A stretch of DNA of 64,000 nucleotides, taken from Lepturacanthus savala (lineage: Eukaryota; Chordata; Actinopteri; Scombriformes; Trichiuridae). The notes under the pieces were generated by a model that searched no databases, was not told the origin of the DNA, and saw only the letters and a list, made by a program, of their open reading frames with translations. Numbering within the stretch: the stretch's first letter is position 1; each line of letters begins with the position of its first letter. Where the stretch lies: contig CM060464.1 in NCBI GenBank assembly GCA_030544235.1, positions 23,675,152-23,739,151 on the forward strand, given 5' to 3'. Shown in pieces: positions 48,086 to 59,396 of this stretch. Made by a program: the position numbers and the translations under genes.

Positions 48086-48895
48086 GTCTCTCCTTATCTC
48101 AATGTATGTCCATATCCTACCCAATGTTCAATGTGTCTATTAAGACTATGTAACAGTCCAACATACCCTTATTTGGTCAAACATAACATCTACTTAAGCT
48201 TCCACTTTGCTATAGGAATACTTCCTATGGGCACTGCACTTGTATATATAATTTGTTTAAGTTGTCATAATCCAAAGTCCAACTACATGAATGTTTTGAG
48301 TCTAAGTCAAGTCACAAGTCCTGAATGTAAGGACCAGGTCGGGGACTGGAAGTGTTGCAACACTGATGTATATGTTGCTACACTGTTAAATGTTATATAT
48401 TCTTGTTTTTGTGCTTGTTTCTGAATCTCTCAAAGGCAAAGCAGCTAAGTGTTCAACCTAAACTCTCCAGATCCTTGCAAAGGAAATAAAACAAGGGGGG
48501 GGAATCCATGACGGATTAGCTGAAAGTACAAAATGTACAGTACATGTTAACCCTGACATGATCTCTCAGCTTAGTGACCTGAGAGGATTGGCATTTTCAA
48601 ATTTTATATTTGTTTGCTTGGTATTACAATAAACCTTAGGGCGACGACTCTCTCTGTGAGTTAATTTTTAATAAGAGAAACAACTCATATTTTTTTTTTT
48701 TTTTTTGGAAGTTCACACAACACCTACTCCAGTGAATAAATTCAGAACTGAAATTAAAAACAAAAGTTGTTGTCTTCCCTAATTAAAAAAAATAATAAAT
48801 AAATAAAGTGTATGTTGTTGGTGATAAATTGCATGAAAGAAAAAACAAAAAAAACTCTGGTATGCTCCTTTAAGCTAAATATATATTTTCCAGTG
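48086..48895. other. AT-rich non-coding DNA
   Basis: No gene recognised. T18 run at 48690-48707. Confidence 0.5.
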
Positions 48896-48899
48896 AATA

Positions 48900-49400
48900 T
48901 TTATGTAGGGGTGCTCAGGTGTACTCTCTGGTTCTCCCTGTGAGAGCCTGCCTCCCTTCCAGGCATCCTGTGCTCAGTCCCATGATTTGATTCCCCTTCC
49001 CTTCCGCCTGCCATCAAATTGCATTACTACTGGCCCAGCATGCACTGTCGCACCAGGATATCAATACTGATTGCTGGCCGTAATTACAACGTAATGTTTG
49101 AAAGAAACAGCCTCTGAATGAGACATTATCAATATTTATGCCACTGGTGATTTCATAAGCTCCTTACTTTAAGGTCACAGGGACACATTATGCAGAGTTA
49201 TGGACTATGATAAAACAATAACTGCTGACATTACAGTTGTCCTTCCTTTTGTATTAATGCCGCTGATAACATGATAAAACATATGACCTGCACAAATATT
49301 ACTGTCTATTTAGAATGCATGGAGGAGCAAACAAGGTCCAGAGCATTTCGTTCAGTGCTGCCAGTGCCGGCAGGTCATTAAAATACAGGAAAAAATAATT
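48900..49400. promoter_or_regulatory. candidate conserved non-coding element
   Basis: Unique, repeat-free sequence of balanced composition with many potential factor sites (GATAA, AACAAT, TAAT cores) and no coding frame. Looks like a vertebrate non-coding conserved block; this is an impression from composition and texture, not a comparison. Confidence 0.28.
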
Positions 49401-49747
49401 CAAATCTTACAGGGCCTGAAGCCTAGAAGAAAGAAAGAAATATCAAGCCTTAAAAGTGACATTTTTATTTTATATCATAAAATTTTAACCTGGCAATTCT
49501 CTAATAAAGTGGTCATGTTTTGTTTTCTTTTTTTTTCTTTTTTAAACCAAGAGAAATCTCACTGCTACAGCCTAGAATATAGTAATATATAGAAAAAATA
49601 GACAACAGTGTTTTTCCAACTTCCCATCACAGAGTTTGTCTTTGCTACTTTTTGGTTGCAACATATGTGAAATGGAAGAGTTGAAGCTTTGTTTTTCCTA
49701 GTTTTGTTAATTTAAAAACATACATTTGTTTTAGTAATATTTTAATT
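49401..49747. other. AT-rich non-coding DNA
   Basis: Nothing recognised. Confidence 0.5.
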
Positions 49748-49759
49748 GAGTGGTTTGTT

Positions 49760-50052
49760 ACAGCAGCCAATGGGAGTTTGTTTGTGTAGCTTGCATGTCC
49801 TCCCTGTTTCTGCATAGGCTTTCTCCAGGTTCTCCAGCTTCTTCCCACAGTCCAAAAACATGCTTAGTATAATTGGAGACTAACCCTAACCCTAACCCTA
49901 TTGCACAAAGGTATCAGTGTGTGTGCTCCACAGTAGACTGTTGACCTACCTGGGGTGTATTCCTGTTTCTCACCCAAAGTACGCAGTGTTTGGCTCCAGC
50001 AGACCCCTGTGACCCTAGTAAGAAATAAACAGGTACAGAAAATGGATAGATG
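49760..50052 (+). mobile_element. tRNA-like SINE, 5'-truncated copy
   Basis: Lacks the tRNA-like head and starts inside the body (AGTTTGTTTGTGTAGCTTGC). Flanked by GAGTGGTTTGTT (49748-49759) and GAGTAGTTTGTT (50053-50064), a 12-bp duplication with one mismatch. The tail is GGATAGATGG instead of (TGAC)n. 5' truncation with a target duplication is the mark of LINE-driven insertion. Confidence 0.78.
49881..49900. repeat. telomere-like (CCCTAA)3 inside a SINE
   Basis: TAACCCTAACCCTAACCCTA replaces the segment that in other copies reads CTAAATTGCCCGTAGG. Three units of the vertebrate telomere repeat. Confidence 0.9.
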
Positions 50053-50064
50053 GAGTAGTTTGTT

Positions 50065-50449
50065 GCTGGAGATAACATCTGTCTGTTTTTTTTTTTTTAT
50101 CTTAATCAATGATAGTGAAACAGATTAATAATGTGACTGTCCATACTTACTTGCAAATTAACTGCACTTTTTTTCATCTGTTTCTGAAACTTTTGGTCCG
50201 ATTAGCCTAGGATCGGACAAGATATTTACTATATTTCCTCATCCAGGAAAGATATGTATGGAAAAAATGCATGGTAATACCAGATAGGAAGAGGATGATG
50301 GTGTTACAATGTAAATGCCTGGTGACTGCAAATGTAATGTTGGTGTAAAAAAGCATTAGTCTACATAAGTGAACCACTGCGCCATCATGAAACGCAGCAA
50401 TAAATATTGGCTCCTATCCATTTACCTCTGGGTTGGTTAGGTTTATAAT
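50065..50449. other. AT-rich non-coding DNA
   Basis: Nothing recognised. Confidence 0.5.
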
Positions 50450-51470
50450 TTTTTATGAGCTTTTATTATTTTATTTTCCTATTGTAAACCAAGAGAGGCT
50501 TCACACTAATGGAGGTTCATCACAGCCAGATGCAGCGGCTGATAGAAACAAGCTAATGACCAAGACAATTAATAGCACGGATGAGAGCTTCTTCCCTCCT
50601 CCTCCGCTTCCTGCTACATTCCTTAAATATGAGTGTTTAATTAAGCAGCAATATTAATTAGGACTTTATGATATTAAGATGTGTGGGTGAGAAAGGGAAG
50701 TGGGGCGGTGGGGGGAAGCAGATCTGAGACTGGTTAGAGTAAATGAGTTTAAGACAAATGACATGCAAGAAGACGCGTGTGCCGTGCTCTGCACTTTGGC
50801 ACCCGCGATTAATGGCGCCTGAACTGGCGACGTGATAGAAGCGGTGGACGGCGATGATGAGGAGAATGCATGTTTTACTGAGGTAATACAGTGTTAATGA
50901 CTACAGAGCGAGAGGGTTAGCGGGCGGCAGAAGGCTGAGGGGGATACTAGCAGTCAAACAGGTTCATGAAGTTTAGTGGATGCTGCACAGCGCCACAAAT
51001 CACTCAATTGACATTTCACTCTGCAAACCGACTGAAACTGGGTTATTTTCGGATGTAGCAGGAGTTTGAAAGAGGCTGCTCCACTTTGTCAATATTTGCC
51101 TGCATGTTAAACACCAAAAAGATGCTAAAAGCCAGGGTCAAATCTCATTTTATAAATGAAACAAGCACGCCAAATGCTTTTTTAAAGACGGAGTACTGTT
51201 TAATTTGCAGCTGAAAGGCTTTTCATTATTAAATTAAATGCTTCTCGTATAAATATTCTAGTGCATTGAGTGATAAATGAGGTGCACTGTGAGTTGCATA
51301 ACAGACTTCCCTATCTTGCCATCCTGCTAATGATCTACCTCGCTCAGTGCAGAGATGACTGAATGGCCCCCATTCAGACAATCAACCCCAGGCAGCAAAT
51401 AGACACATTTCTTTTAATTTGATTCCCCTTGCATTTAAATGGCAGAGGTTTTTTTTAGAGAAGTAGATTT
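50450..51470. promoter_or_regulatory. homeobox-motif-rich block, candidate conserved non-coding element
   Basis: Repeat-free sequence with homeodomain-type cores close together (TTTAATTAA at 50637-50645, TTAATTA at 50654-50660, TTTATGA at 50665-50671), then a CpG-retaining part (CACCCGCGATTAATGGCGCC near 50800) and forkhead-like TGTCAATATTTG near 51086. No coding frame. Regulatory role is inferred from motif texture; the target gene is unknown. Confidence 0.35.
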
Positions 51471-51977
51471 AATCAGCTGCTGGAATTTCTTGTAAAAATA
51501 AAAGAAAAAAAATGTATTCAACTTTATTTTCTGTGCAACCTAACCATCACAGTAGTTGGATCACATGAATACGGTATGATCCAAGGGACTTCTCCACTCA
51601 CTGATTTCCTGATGAAAATCATTCGCAAGTAATTGAGGATGAGAAGAAGAGATTTTTGAAGACAGTATATTGAAACCACATTGTGGGTTTAGATAGATAG
51701 TTGAGCATGGAGACATATCAGCTGCATGGTTGTATGTAGTCGGATCTGACAGGTAACAACATGGATCCATGTGGTTCTTGTATTACTGGATTCTCGGAAG
51801 TACATTCTCAGTGTTGGACCATGCCGTGGCTGGTCCTCGTCACTGTTCAATTCCACTGGTAAATCTCAAAGTGATGTATTGCAATGTAGTTTTTAATTTT
51901 CTCCCCCACAGTTATTCTCCCAACTGGTACTGCCCCTGCATTCCCCCAAACATTGAGAACAAAGGGTGATTCCCCTA
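51471..51977. other. non-coding DNA
   Basis: Nothing recognised. Confidence 0.5.
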
Positions 51978-52104
51978 GGGTGCTCTTCCAGTGGACAAAA
52001 ACCTGATGAAGTGCCCTCTAGGGTGCTCTTCTAGTCGACAAAAAGTAATTAATTGCCCTCTATGGTGCTCCGCCTTTGGCCGAAACGTGATAAGGTGCCC
52101 TCTC
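51978..52104 (+). repeat. minisatellite, three units of 42-43 bp
   Basis: Units at 51978-52020, 52021-52062 and 52063-52104. Each starts with (G/T)GGTGCTC and ends with TGCCCTCT(A/C). Mutual identity falls off in the third. Sequence just downstream (CCCCCTGGTGCCCCACC) may hold a further decayed unit. Confidence 0.85.
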
Positions 52105-53340
52105 ACCATTCAATATGACTCTGCCCCCTGGTGCCCCACCTCATACAACAGATACCCTTTTTATTGTTTTTTCCCACTTTCCTCATCAGGACCCCATGAC
52201 TCAGGACCTCCAACTTGGAAGCTTCAAAACTGGGTTCCCCTTTAAGTCAGTAACACGTTTTTGACCCTAGTGTTTCTTTTCATTATATATCAAAAACAGT
52301 CACACAATCAAAGAATGTTACTCAGTTTATAGATGCATTTAACAATATTCTGTCCATTAAATGTCCCTATGCTATGTTCTGGGTGAATGTTCTTTTCTGA
52401 TTTTCTGATTAGTCTATCAAGAAAATTAATTTTGACACTTTCCCTAAAATCATGCTTGTGCTGGTGCCTAGACTGTTTAACGATGTGTCTCCACAGGACA
52501 GTATCAGCTCAAATTCGCTTGAGTTAGCTCACCTTTTTTTGCTTTCAATTACCAAAATATGGTACCTGGTATCAGGTAGTATTTTTGGTATCATCTCCTT
52601 TGGGGTTTCCAAGTGAGCTGAAACCCCAAAGGAGAACTTTAATGGTATGTAACCAGGCTGCGGGCCAATGATTGACCAGAGATTTACATCACAGGATGAG
52701 TCATGATGAGTTTGAGGTCCAAGCCTGCCACTTGTCATCTTTAAATAACCAGAACGGAGTTCAGTCAACCCTAGTGATTGATTATTGAATATTTATGGAA
52801 AGAACACTACAAGACCATGCTGTGGTCCACCATTGAAGGCGGAGATCCTCCTGTGTGTACTTGTGCAGATAAACACACCAGTACAATTTTTTGTGCATGC
52901 GTGTTATGACAACCACATCCACATTATTTCCTGATGGAAACACAACATATTTGAAACCAAACCAAGAAGTGCTGCACTAAGTCATGGTGAGTCAAACTGG
53001 AACTGTCTATGGAAACAAATAAATAGGGCCTTGAGTGTACATGGGGGCACTACCTATTTCTGGAGCTATTCCAGCTGAGAAGAGTCTCCAGTGTAGTTCA
53101 TGGCATTATCTGCATGGATTATACCTCTTATCTGTGAGCACCTTGGATCCCCCAGGGGAAGTGGGAGGAGGGAGCTGTAGGAAAAAGGGTTTCTAGCCAA
53201 CTTTGCCCCAGATGAAGCACTTTAATGTCACGGTGACATTGATATTTGTCTCTTATTTATGTCTTTATGGAACAGGCCGAGACTTTTTTTCTCCTTTACT
53301 TTAAGCAAACTTCAATCTAATAGAACAAGGCCCTCCAATC
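52105..53340. other. non-coding DNA with a hairpin
   Basis: Perfect 14-bp arms CTCCTTTGGGGTTT (52595-52608) and AAACCCCAAAGGAG (52621-52634) enclose a 12-nt loop. The neighbourhood (GGTACCTGGTATCAGG, TTTTTGGTATCATCTCC) resembles the centre of a common fish MITE, of which 52470-52765 may be a decayed copy. Confidence 0.45.
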
Positions 53341-54071
53341 CACTCTAAAAATTCTGGGTGATTTCATCAACCCAACTACTGGGTTGAGCATGTTAGGTGT
53401 ATTTTCATGGAAATGGGCCATTTTGGGGTTGGTTCTATAACCGAAATGCAAAGTCGTGCCTGTTAGGTCATCATTTCTATGATTTTGAGCTATTTTGGGG
53501 ATACCCTGTATGCTGGTTTACTGGCAGCATCATTCTTTATAATCCATTCAGAATATTAGACTGGTTCCATGAGGCTAAAACTACCCAACTTGTCTTCTGT
53601 ACAGGTACAACCAATGAAGTCACAGCTCTTTTCAGAGGCTAATGTTAACGTTAAACAACAGCAATGCTGACAAAAGCATTTTGTACTTTAGTATGTTAAA
53701 ATGGAGAAAAGTAGACATCTGTACAGCAATTTCACTTGAATACCTTGCTAATATTGTATTGTAATAGGCTAATTTCAGTGATTCATCCATTTTATAAAGG
53801 ATGATGTTACATGGCTTAATTTACTTGACAAATCAGCTAACAATAACAAGCAGAATCCGATGTTAATCTTATTACATTCAAAGTAAATCTCACAAACCAA
53901 ACTTTGAACTTTGGGTTACAAAGTGAACAACCCAACTTGCTGAGTTGAATGAACCAACCTAATTGGATGGGTTTAAATTAACCCAATGTGTGTTCTATCC
54001 AGTATTTACCCAGCAATCAATTGGAAAACTACCCAAATTGAGTTTTATTTAAACCAGAATTTCTGAGAGTG
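53341..54071. mobile_element. MITE-like element with CACTCT ends
   Basis: The left end CACTCTAAAAATTCTGGG and the right end CCAGAATTTCTGAGAGTG are imperfect inverted repeats. Both sides contain several AACCCAA/TTGGGTT phrases (53360-53400 and 53930-54045), a feature I associate with a widespread fish MITE. The middle part is unrelated to the arms. No target duplication visible and no transposase. Confidence 0.45.
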
Positions 54072-54183
54072 TAAAGCAAAGAAACTGTACCGTGTCATTT
54101 GCACAAATTGGTTTGTATTTGCCCTAAAAAGCAAATAGTCAGGCTCTTTGAACCCACACTGTTTATGCAGACCCAATAGAGAC

Positions 54184-54186
<3 letters not shown>

Positions 54187-54269
<83 letters not shown>
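54187..54269. repeat. (TA)41 array
   Basis: Longest uninterrupted TA array of the window. Confidence 0.95.
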
Positions 54270-54271
<2 letters not shown>

Positions 54272-55118
54272 CATTAAGAGCTAGTCAACAACATACATCT
54301 ATAAAGGATTACTTCAATCGCAATGATGATCTTATAAAAAAAAAATCCAGCACAGTTAGAAATTCCTTGAATTACCTTGATAAATTCTTTATCATACAAG
54401 ATTAACCAAAAACACACTTAATAATTTAGAATCTGTGGGACAAACCTTCTTTGAAAAGCTTACAATGCCTTTATTATTGTTTATGTTCATATCGCCTAGT
54501 GTTAATTACGGGTCTCCTAAAGTGCTTATTTTAATGCTTCAGCTTCACATTAGCTGGTAAGCTTAAACAACTGCTCTCTTAAACTTTAATTCACCCGGGG
54601 TTCAAACACTTTATCTTTAATGTGACAGCAAATTGGGTGTAAGCAACATTTAGGACTTTAGTTTGCTTTGGTGAGGATCAAATTCAAGGGTTTGACCCCT
54701 TTAAGTGACTTATTTTGTGCACATTTTCCCTCTTGGTAATATAAACACTTGAGCCTGTTTAGTAAGTGGTGAATTAAAAAGCACATTAAACACAAGGATT
54801 TAGATAAAGCTGTTGAAGACTGTTACTCAAAACAATATTTATTTGTGACTATAGCTAATTTTCTTTCCCATATTACATATAGATTTAGTCAAATTTTACA
54901 TGACAAAGGACAATTCATTATATTACTATTTACAATAATTAATTGGCAGGCACTTAGAAGTGTGTGTACATCATGTTCTCTAAATCTGGAAGCAAATTTG
55001 AATGGTGTGGTTTGTTGTGTCAGGCCTTATCTCTAAAGTACAGAAGAGCAACCGTAAAGTGTGGGAATAAATGATTAAGGTGCTTATAATGGCAGTGATA
55101 GGGTGATTATGTATGATT

Positions 55119-55120
<2 letters not shown>
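54270..55120. other. AT-rich non-coding DNA
   Basis: Nothing recognised. Confidence 0.5.
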
Positions 55121-55174
<54 letters not shown>

Positions 55175-55187
55175 TGTGTGCGTGTGT
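55121..55187. repeat. (TG)n array
   Basis: Pure to 55168, then interrupted (TGCGTG, TGTTTG). Confidence 0.95.
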
Positions 55188-55548
55188 TTTACAACTTCTT
55201 ATAGCCACTATGTGTTTGCCATATTTTTTTTCATCTTGATTTCTGCTGCGCTACAGGCTAGGCAGTCTGACGAAACTGTAATTGTATGAATATCTGTTAT
55301 GTTGTGAGACTACAATTCTGTCACAACATAACAAAATACAGTTTGCAAATTAATGTATTAATCTACGTCTGCTGATTGTTGTGTTACATTCAACTGCAGT
55401 GACAAATAGAGACACATAGTTGTACCTTCTGCTCAATAAAAGTATGAATAAAATACCCTACTGGTGCCTAGAGTATAAGAAAGTGTGAAAAATAAGTATA
55501 GAAATAGAACTCATGTATATACCATATCTTTATATTTTATCACAACAT
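55188..55548. other. AT-rich non-coding DNA
   Basis: Nothing recognised. Confidence 0.5.
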
Positions 55549-55560
55549 TGTATGTGTATG

Positions 55561-55919
55561 GGGTGACACGGTGGCGCAGGGGTTAGCGCTGTTGCCTCAC
55601 AGCAAGAAGGTCACAGGTTCAAGACCTCCTTGGTCCTGGACCTTTCTATGTGGAGTTTGCATGTTCTCCCTGTGTCTGCATGGGTTTTCACCGGGTACTC
55701 CGGCTTCCTCCCACAGTCCAAAAACATGCTGAGGTTAATTGGTGACTCTAAATTGCCCGTAGGTGTGAGTGTGTGAGTGAATGGTGTGTGTGCCCCACGA
55801 TTGGCTGGCGACCATCTGGGGTGTATCCCTGCCTCTCACCGTAATGCGCTGGGATAGGCTCCAGCAGACCCCTGCGACCCTAATGAGGAATAAGCAGGTA
55901 TAGAAAATGACTGACTGAC
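55561..55919 (+). mobile_element. tRNA-like SINE, near-intact copy
   Basis: Perfect 12-bp target duplication TGTATGTGTATG (55549-55560 and 55920-55931). A box TGGCGCAGGGG at 55572-55582 and B box GTTCAAGAC at 55617-55625, both consensus. (TGAC)n tail. Best candidate, with the 30957 copy, for a recently active source-like sequence. Confidence 0.92.
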
Positions 55920-55931
55920 TGTATGTGTATG

Positions 55932-56514
55932 TATAGAGATATATTTATATATTATACTATATTAATTCATTTACGACTGCACGTTTGATTAAATTACTTG
56001 CAGTTTGACTTTTATATAAACAGGATCAAATGAGGGCAATATAGATTCAATGTATATTATATTTGATATAAAACAACATAATACAACATTAGAATGAACA
56101 CATAACATAAAGTCATTATTAGATAGAGATATCTGCCACAAGTGAGAGTTGTTGCCAATATGCAACAACCTCCTGCAAAAAATTATAGGATGAAACATTC
56201 AACATATAACTTCTAATAGTTGATTAGTCATACATTTTTGTGGCAATACACACTTGCAGTCAACTGGCCAGATTGATGAATTCTCGCCTGTTGGCTGATG
56301 TCCAGCTTCTGCTGTTTTTTTCAAGAATGTCCATTGAAAACCTATGCCAAAAAGCCATTCTACAATATATGTTTATCTATTTTTGGCAAGGTCATGAATG
56401 AATTAGTTGGACACTTTGAGACTGTCTTTCCTTTCATTTCATGTGACATTTCATGTGACTGGTGTAACCCAGATAAAAAATATTATCAAACAGCATATAG
56501 CATCAAACACCTTA
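55932..56514. other. AT-rich non-coding DNA
   Basis: Nothing recognised. Confidence 0.5.
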
Positions 56515-56681
56515 ACAAAAAAGGCGAAATAACTGAAAACATATTTTATATTCTAGTTTCTTCAAAATAGCCAGCCTTTGCTCTGATTGATAAAGTAAGA
56601 AATGACACTAATTAACTCTGATAAGGCACACCTATGAAAACTAGAATACAAAAATGTTTTCAGTTATTTCACCTTTTTTGT
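56515..56681. mobile_element. Tc1/mariner MITE, 167 bp
   Basis: Terminal inverted repeats of roughly 45 bp (ACAAAAAAGGCGAAATAACT on the left; AGTTATTTCACCTTTTTTGT on the right) sit between TA dinucleotides (56513-56514 and 56682-56683). The interior TAGCCAGCCTTTGCTCTGAT and TAAGGCACACCTATGAAAAC phrases show that it derives from the same Tc1 family as 21246-21458. No coding sequence left. Confidence 0.8.
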
Positions 56682-56819
56682 TAAGTACATAACACTATAA
56701 GCATGTGAGTGAGAATCTACAATGTAAATAGCCACGAAAATAACATAAGATAAAATAACTTTTGGCCTGTAGTACTGTGTATATATATATATACAATAAA
56801 AAAAGAACTTTTTTTGCTT

Positions 56820-57180
56820 CAAAGGGTTACACTTTCCTGTTCTTCCTGTGTGTCTTGTCTGGGTGATTGTCTTCCCTGCCCTGATTGTTTCCACCTGTTC
56901 CCCATTACCTTGTGTATATAAGTCTGCATCTCCCTTTGCCCTGTACCAGTTTGTCTGTTCCTCACTTTCCAACCCTTGTTCAGGTTTTGTGTTTTCTTTG
57001 ATACATTGTTATGTTTTTTTTTTTTTTTCCTGTTTCGTTGTTGAGAGTGATTTTCAGTTTTCCTCTGTATAGATTGACTTTTACCTTCCTCTGCGAAGAG
57101 TGTTTTGAGCTGTACTTTTCATTAAAAGACTTATTTTGATGTGTCCTGAGTTGTGCATTTGGATACAGTCCAGTCATGAC
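56820..57180 (+). mobile_element. solo LTR, third family, 5' end blurred
   Basis: Ends CAGTCATGACA at 57180. In order it has a U3-like pyrimidine-rich part (CCTGATTGTTTCCACCTGTT), a TATA box TATATAAG at 56915-56922, and the polyadenylation-type ATTAAA at 57121-57126 before a GAGTTGTGCATTTGGATAC end; this layout matches a well-spread fish LTR. The expected 5' TGTCATG is not preserved. No internal region and no coding capacity; the 74- and 65-codon frames over it are chance. Confidence 0.7.
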
Positions 57181-57221
57181 AATTTAATCCTTAATCCTAA
57201 CCCGGAATAATAACCCCAACC

Positions 57222-57245
57222 AAAAAAAAAAAAAAAAAAAAAAAA
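57222..57245 (+). repeat. poly(A) tract, 24 A
   Basis: Plain A run after ACCCCAACC; it is 41 bp beyond the LTR and not clearly part of it. Confidence 0.9.
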
Positions 57246-57389
57246 CTTTGTTCAAAAGGACCATAACAGTTGTGTGAAATCACTTGGAACCAAACCAATC
57301 ATTTATTTAACGTATTATTTTCAATTTTAACATTGTGTCAAAAACATATGTTTTCAATATGTTAGCAACGTTAGTGCAGTTTTTGATTT

Positions 57390-58460
57390 TGCTTGGTGGC
57401 TTTGGTTGATTTTTCAACCCCTTAAAACGCATGGAAATGCTAAACTTGTATCAGGTATTGATTGTCTGATTCCACCCACCCTGCACCACGCAGCACTCTG
57501 CATTAGTATAAACGGAGGGGGGAGATTTCTCACCAGCCAGTCTCAGGAGCTGTCGCCATGCCCTTTCCAATGGGGAATGAGATTAAAAAATATTTACGAG
57601 ACTCCTCTCAATAACCCAACAATATGTAGAAGATGTGCTGAGAAGAACTAAATCAGCATCATAAGATTTGAGGGGAAGAGAGAGTTAGAGGGTCACTTTG
57701 TGCCGTAATGTCCTCCGAAAGGCTCTCACTGGTCACCGCGTATCATAAAGTAGTCGGAGGATGTAAATTGACTCCGGCTTAAATGAGCATCGCATTCACT
57801 TTTATGACGACCGGGCATCCGAGTTCTATTGTTTTAACGCGGAATTAATACCACGGAGAACCCCGGCTTTCAAAGGATTCCATTTCGTCCGTGCTCTCGG
57901 GTGGCACAGGCTTGTAAATAACGCAATTATGAGGGGGGTTGGGTGGGTTGAGGAGGGATCGGGCCATTGCATCAGCCCCCTTGGGAGAGCAAAAGGCCCT
58001 CGAGTGGCGGAGAACTGGGAGGACAAAGAGGTGGGAGTTAGCGAAGAGAGAAAGAGGAGAGGAACTAAAAAAAAAAAAAAAAAAAAAGTGAGCGCTTGGT
58101 TGGACTTTGGAGAGTCCTTGACCTCGCCTCAGGGGTCAAGTTTCCTGCATTAGCTCTGGTCAGAACGTGGTAATGAGCAGTCACATAGTATAAGGGTTGT
58201 TGAGAAAGTAGGCCACATGAGGCAGGCGGGTGGGGGGGGTGGTTGGTGGGTGGGCGGGGGCGGCGGGCCTCACACCCCACCAACCCCAGGAAAGGGAGTC
58301 AACGGAAGGTGGTGGAGGGGCGGTTGACAGGCTGTCCTCCCCGTGTTTCTGGGCCAAGGTGAGTCACGCCGCTGAAAAATAAACCTCCAGCCCGAGTTCT
58401 TGGAAACATTAGATGTAAAAAAAAAAAGAAAAAAGAAAAGCAGGAGTATCAGACAAAACA
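57390..58460. promoter_or_regulatory. CpG-rich block, candidate conserved non-coding element
   Basis: The most CpG-rich part of the window (for example 57730-57900: GTCACCGCGTATC, TTTAACGCGGAATTAATACC, ATTTCGTCCGTGCTCTCGGG). No coding frame spans it and the frames present disagree in strand. A GGGTGGG-rich purine stretch at 58220-58330 and A runs at 58065-58086 and 58418-58428 interrupt it. An unmethylated regulatory element is my inference; a distant gene's alternative promoter is another option. Confidence 0.35.
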
Positions 58461-58569
58461 GCCTCTATACGTTTTTTTTTTTTTTTTTTTTCTGTCTTCG
58501 CCTCTTTCTCTCTGCAAACAACACTTTGTTGTATAAAATATGAGATGGGTGTTTGGAACACCAGAATTT

Positions 58570-58612
58570 TTCTTCTTCTTCTCTTCTTCTTCTTCTTCTT
58601 CTTCTTCTTCTC
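58570..58612. repeat. (CTT)n microsatellite
   Basis: Trinucleotide array with one CTCTT interruption; poly-E and poly-L frames over it are artefacts. Confidence 0.95.
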
Positions 58613-58779
58613 CAGCTGTCATGCTGTAGATTTCGAATGCATGACACAGACCCCGTATAATGGGCTGCAGGGGACATGCAAAGTGAAAGCGAGCGAGCAT
58701 GAGGAGGAAAAAAAAGCATTTTTTAAAAAAGACAGAGAGGAAAAAGTAAACTCATTTGCAAAAGGGAACTACACTTGTA

Positions 58780-58900
58780 ATTAAATTTCATGCTAAAAGC
58801 CCTGTTCATCATGCACTCTCATTTGCATCCCTTTTTAAATATGCATGAATTCATTTTGCATGAGCGAGCACAGTGTCTACACACATGAGACGTCACACAT
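58780..58900. promoter_or_regulatory. octamer-motif cluster
   Basis: Within 120 bp: ATTTGCAT at 58821-58828 (POU/octamer), ATATGCATGAATTCATTTTG followed by CAT (58840-58861, three ATGCA-type cores), and ACGTCA at 58890-58895 (CRE half-site). It follows the CpG-rich block directly. Motif presence is seen; function is inferred. Confidence 0.35.
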
Positions 58901-58947
58901 GATTTGCCGGGACAAAAGAAAAGGGGAAAATAAAAAAAAGGCAATAA

Positions 58948-59040
58948 TTCAGTTCAGTTCAAATGAGCTTTATTGGCACAGATGTTAAAACAACAATATT
59001 GCCAAAAGCATCAGTAATCAATGAAATCAAAATGAACACA
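58948..59040. repeat. possible fragment of a dispersed fish repeat
   Basis: CAGTTCAGTTCAAATGAGCT then TTATTGGCACAG and ATATTGCCAAAAGCAT resembles a common fish dispersed repeat ('...CAAATTAGCTTTATTGGCATG...'). Recognition from memory; the right limit is not visible. Confidence 0.35.
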
Positions 59041-59349
59041 CTTCATTAATTAAGACACTGGCACAGTGAATGTTTAACAGTTTTGTTTCTGATGGGGAGC
59101 TATCAGAAAAAGCTCAGTAATGTTTACCTACCTTACATTGTAATTTTAAAACCAGCGTTGCTGAGCGCATTTCTTCAGGGCTACATGTATTCTTGATGTG
59201 CTCTTCATGTATTGTTTAGGATAACATCAGGGGGGCATGTGGCTTTATATCCTGAGAGATCACAGCGCGCTCAAACAGCACAAACATCAAATCCTACCTC
59301 ACTATAGATCAAATTGATCTGTCTTGCAATATATATTCATGCGTTGCCA

Positions 59350-59354
<5 letters not shown>
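59041..59354. other. non-coding DNA
   Basis: Nothing recognised. Confidence 0.45.

Positions 59355-59392
<38 letters not shown>
59355..59392. repeat. (TC)19 array
   Basis: Uninterrupted TC repeat. Confidence 0.95.
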
Positions 59393-59396
<4 letters not shown>

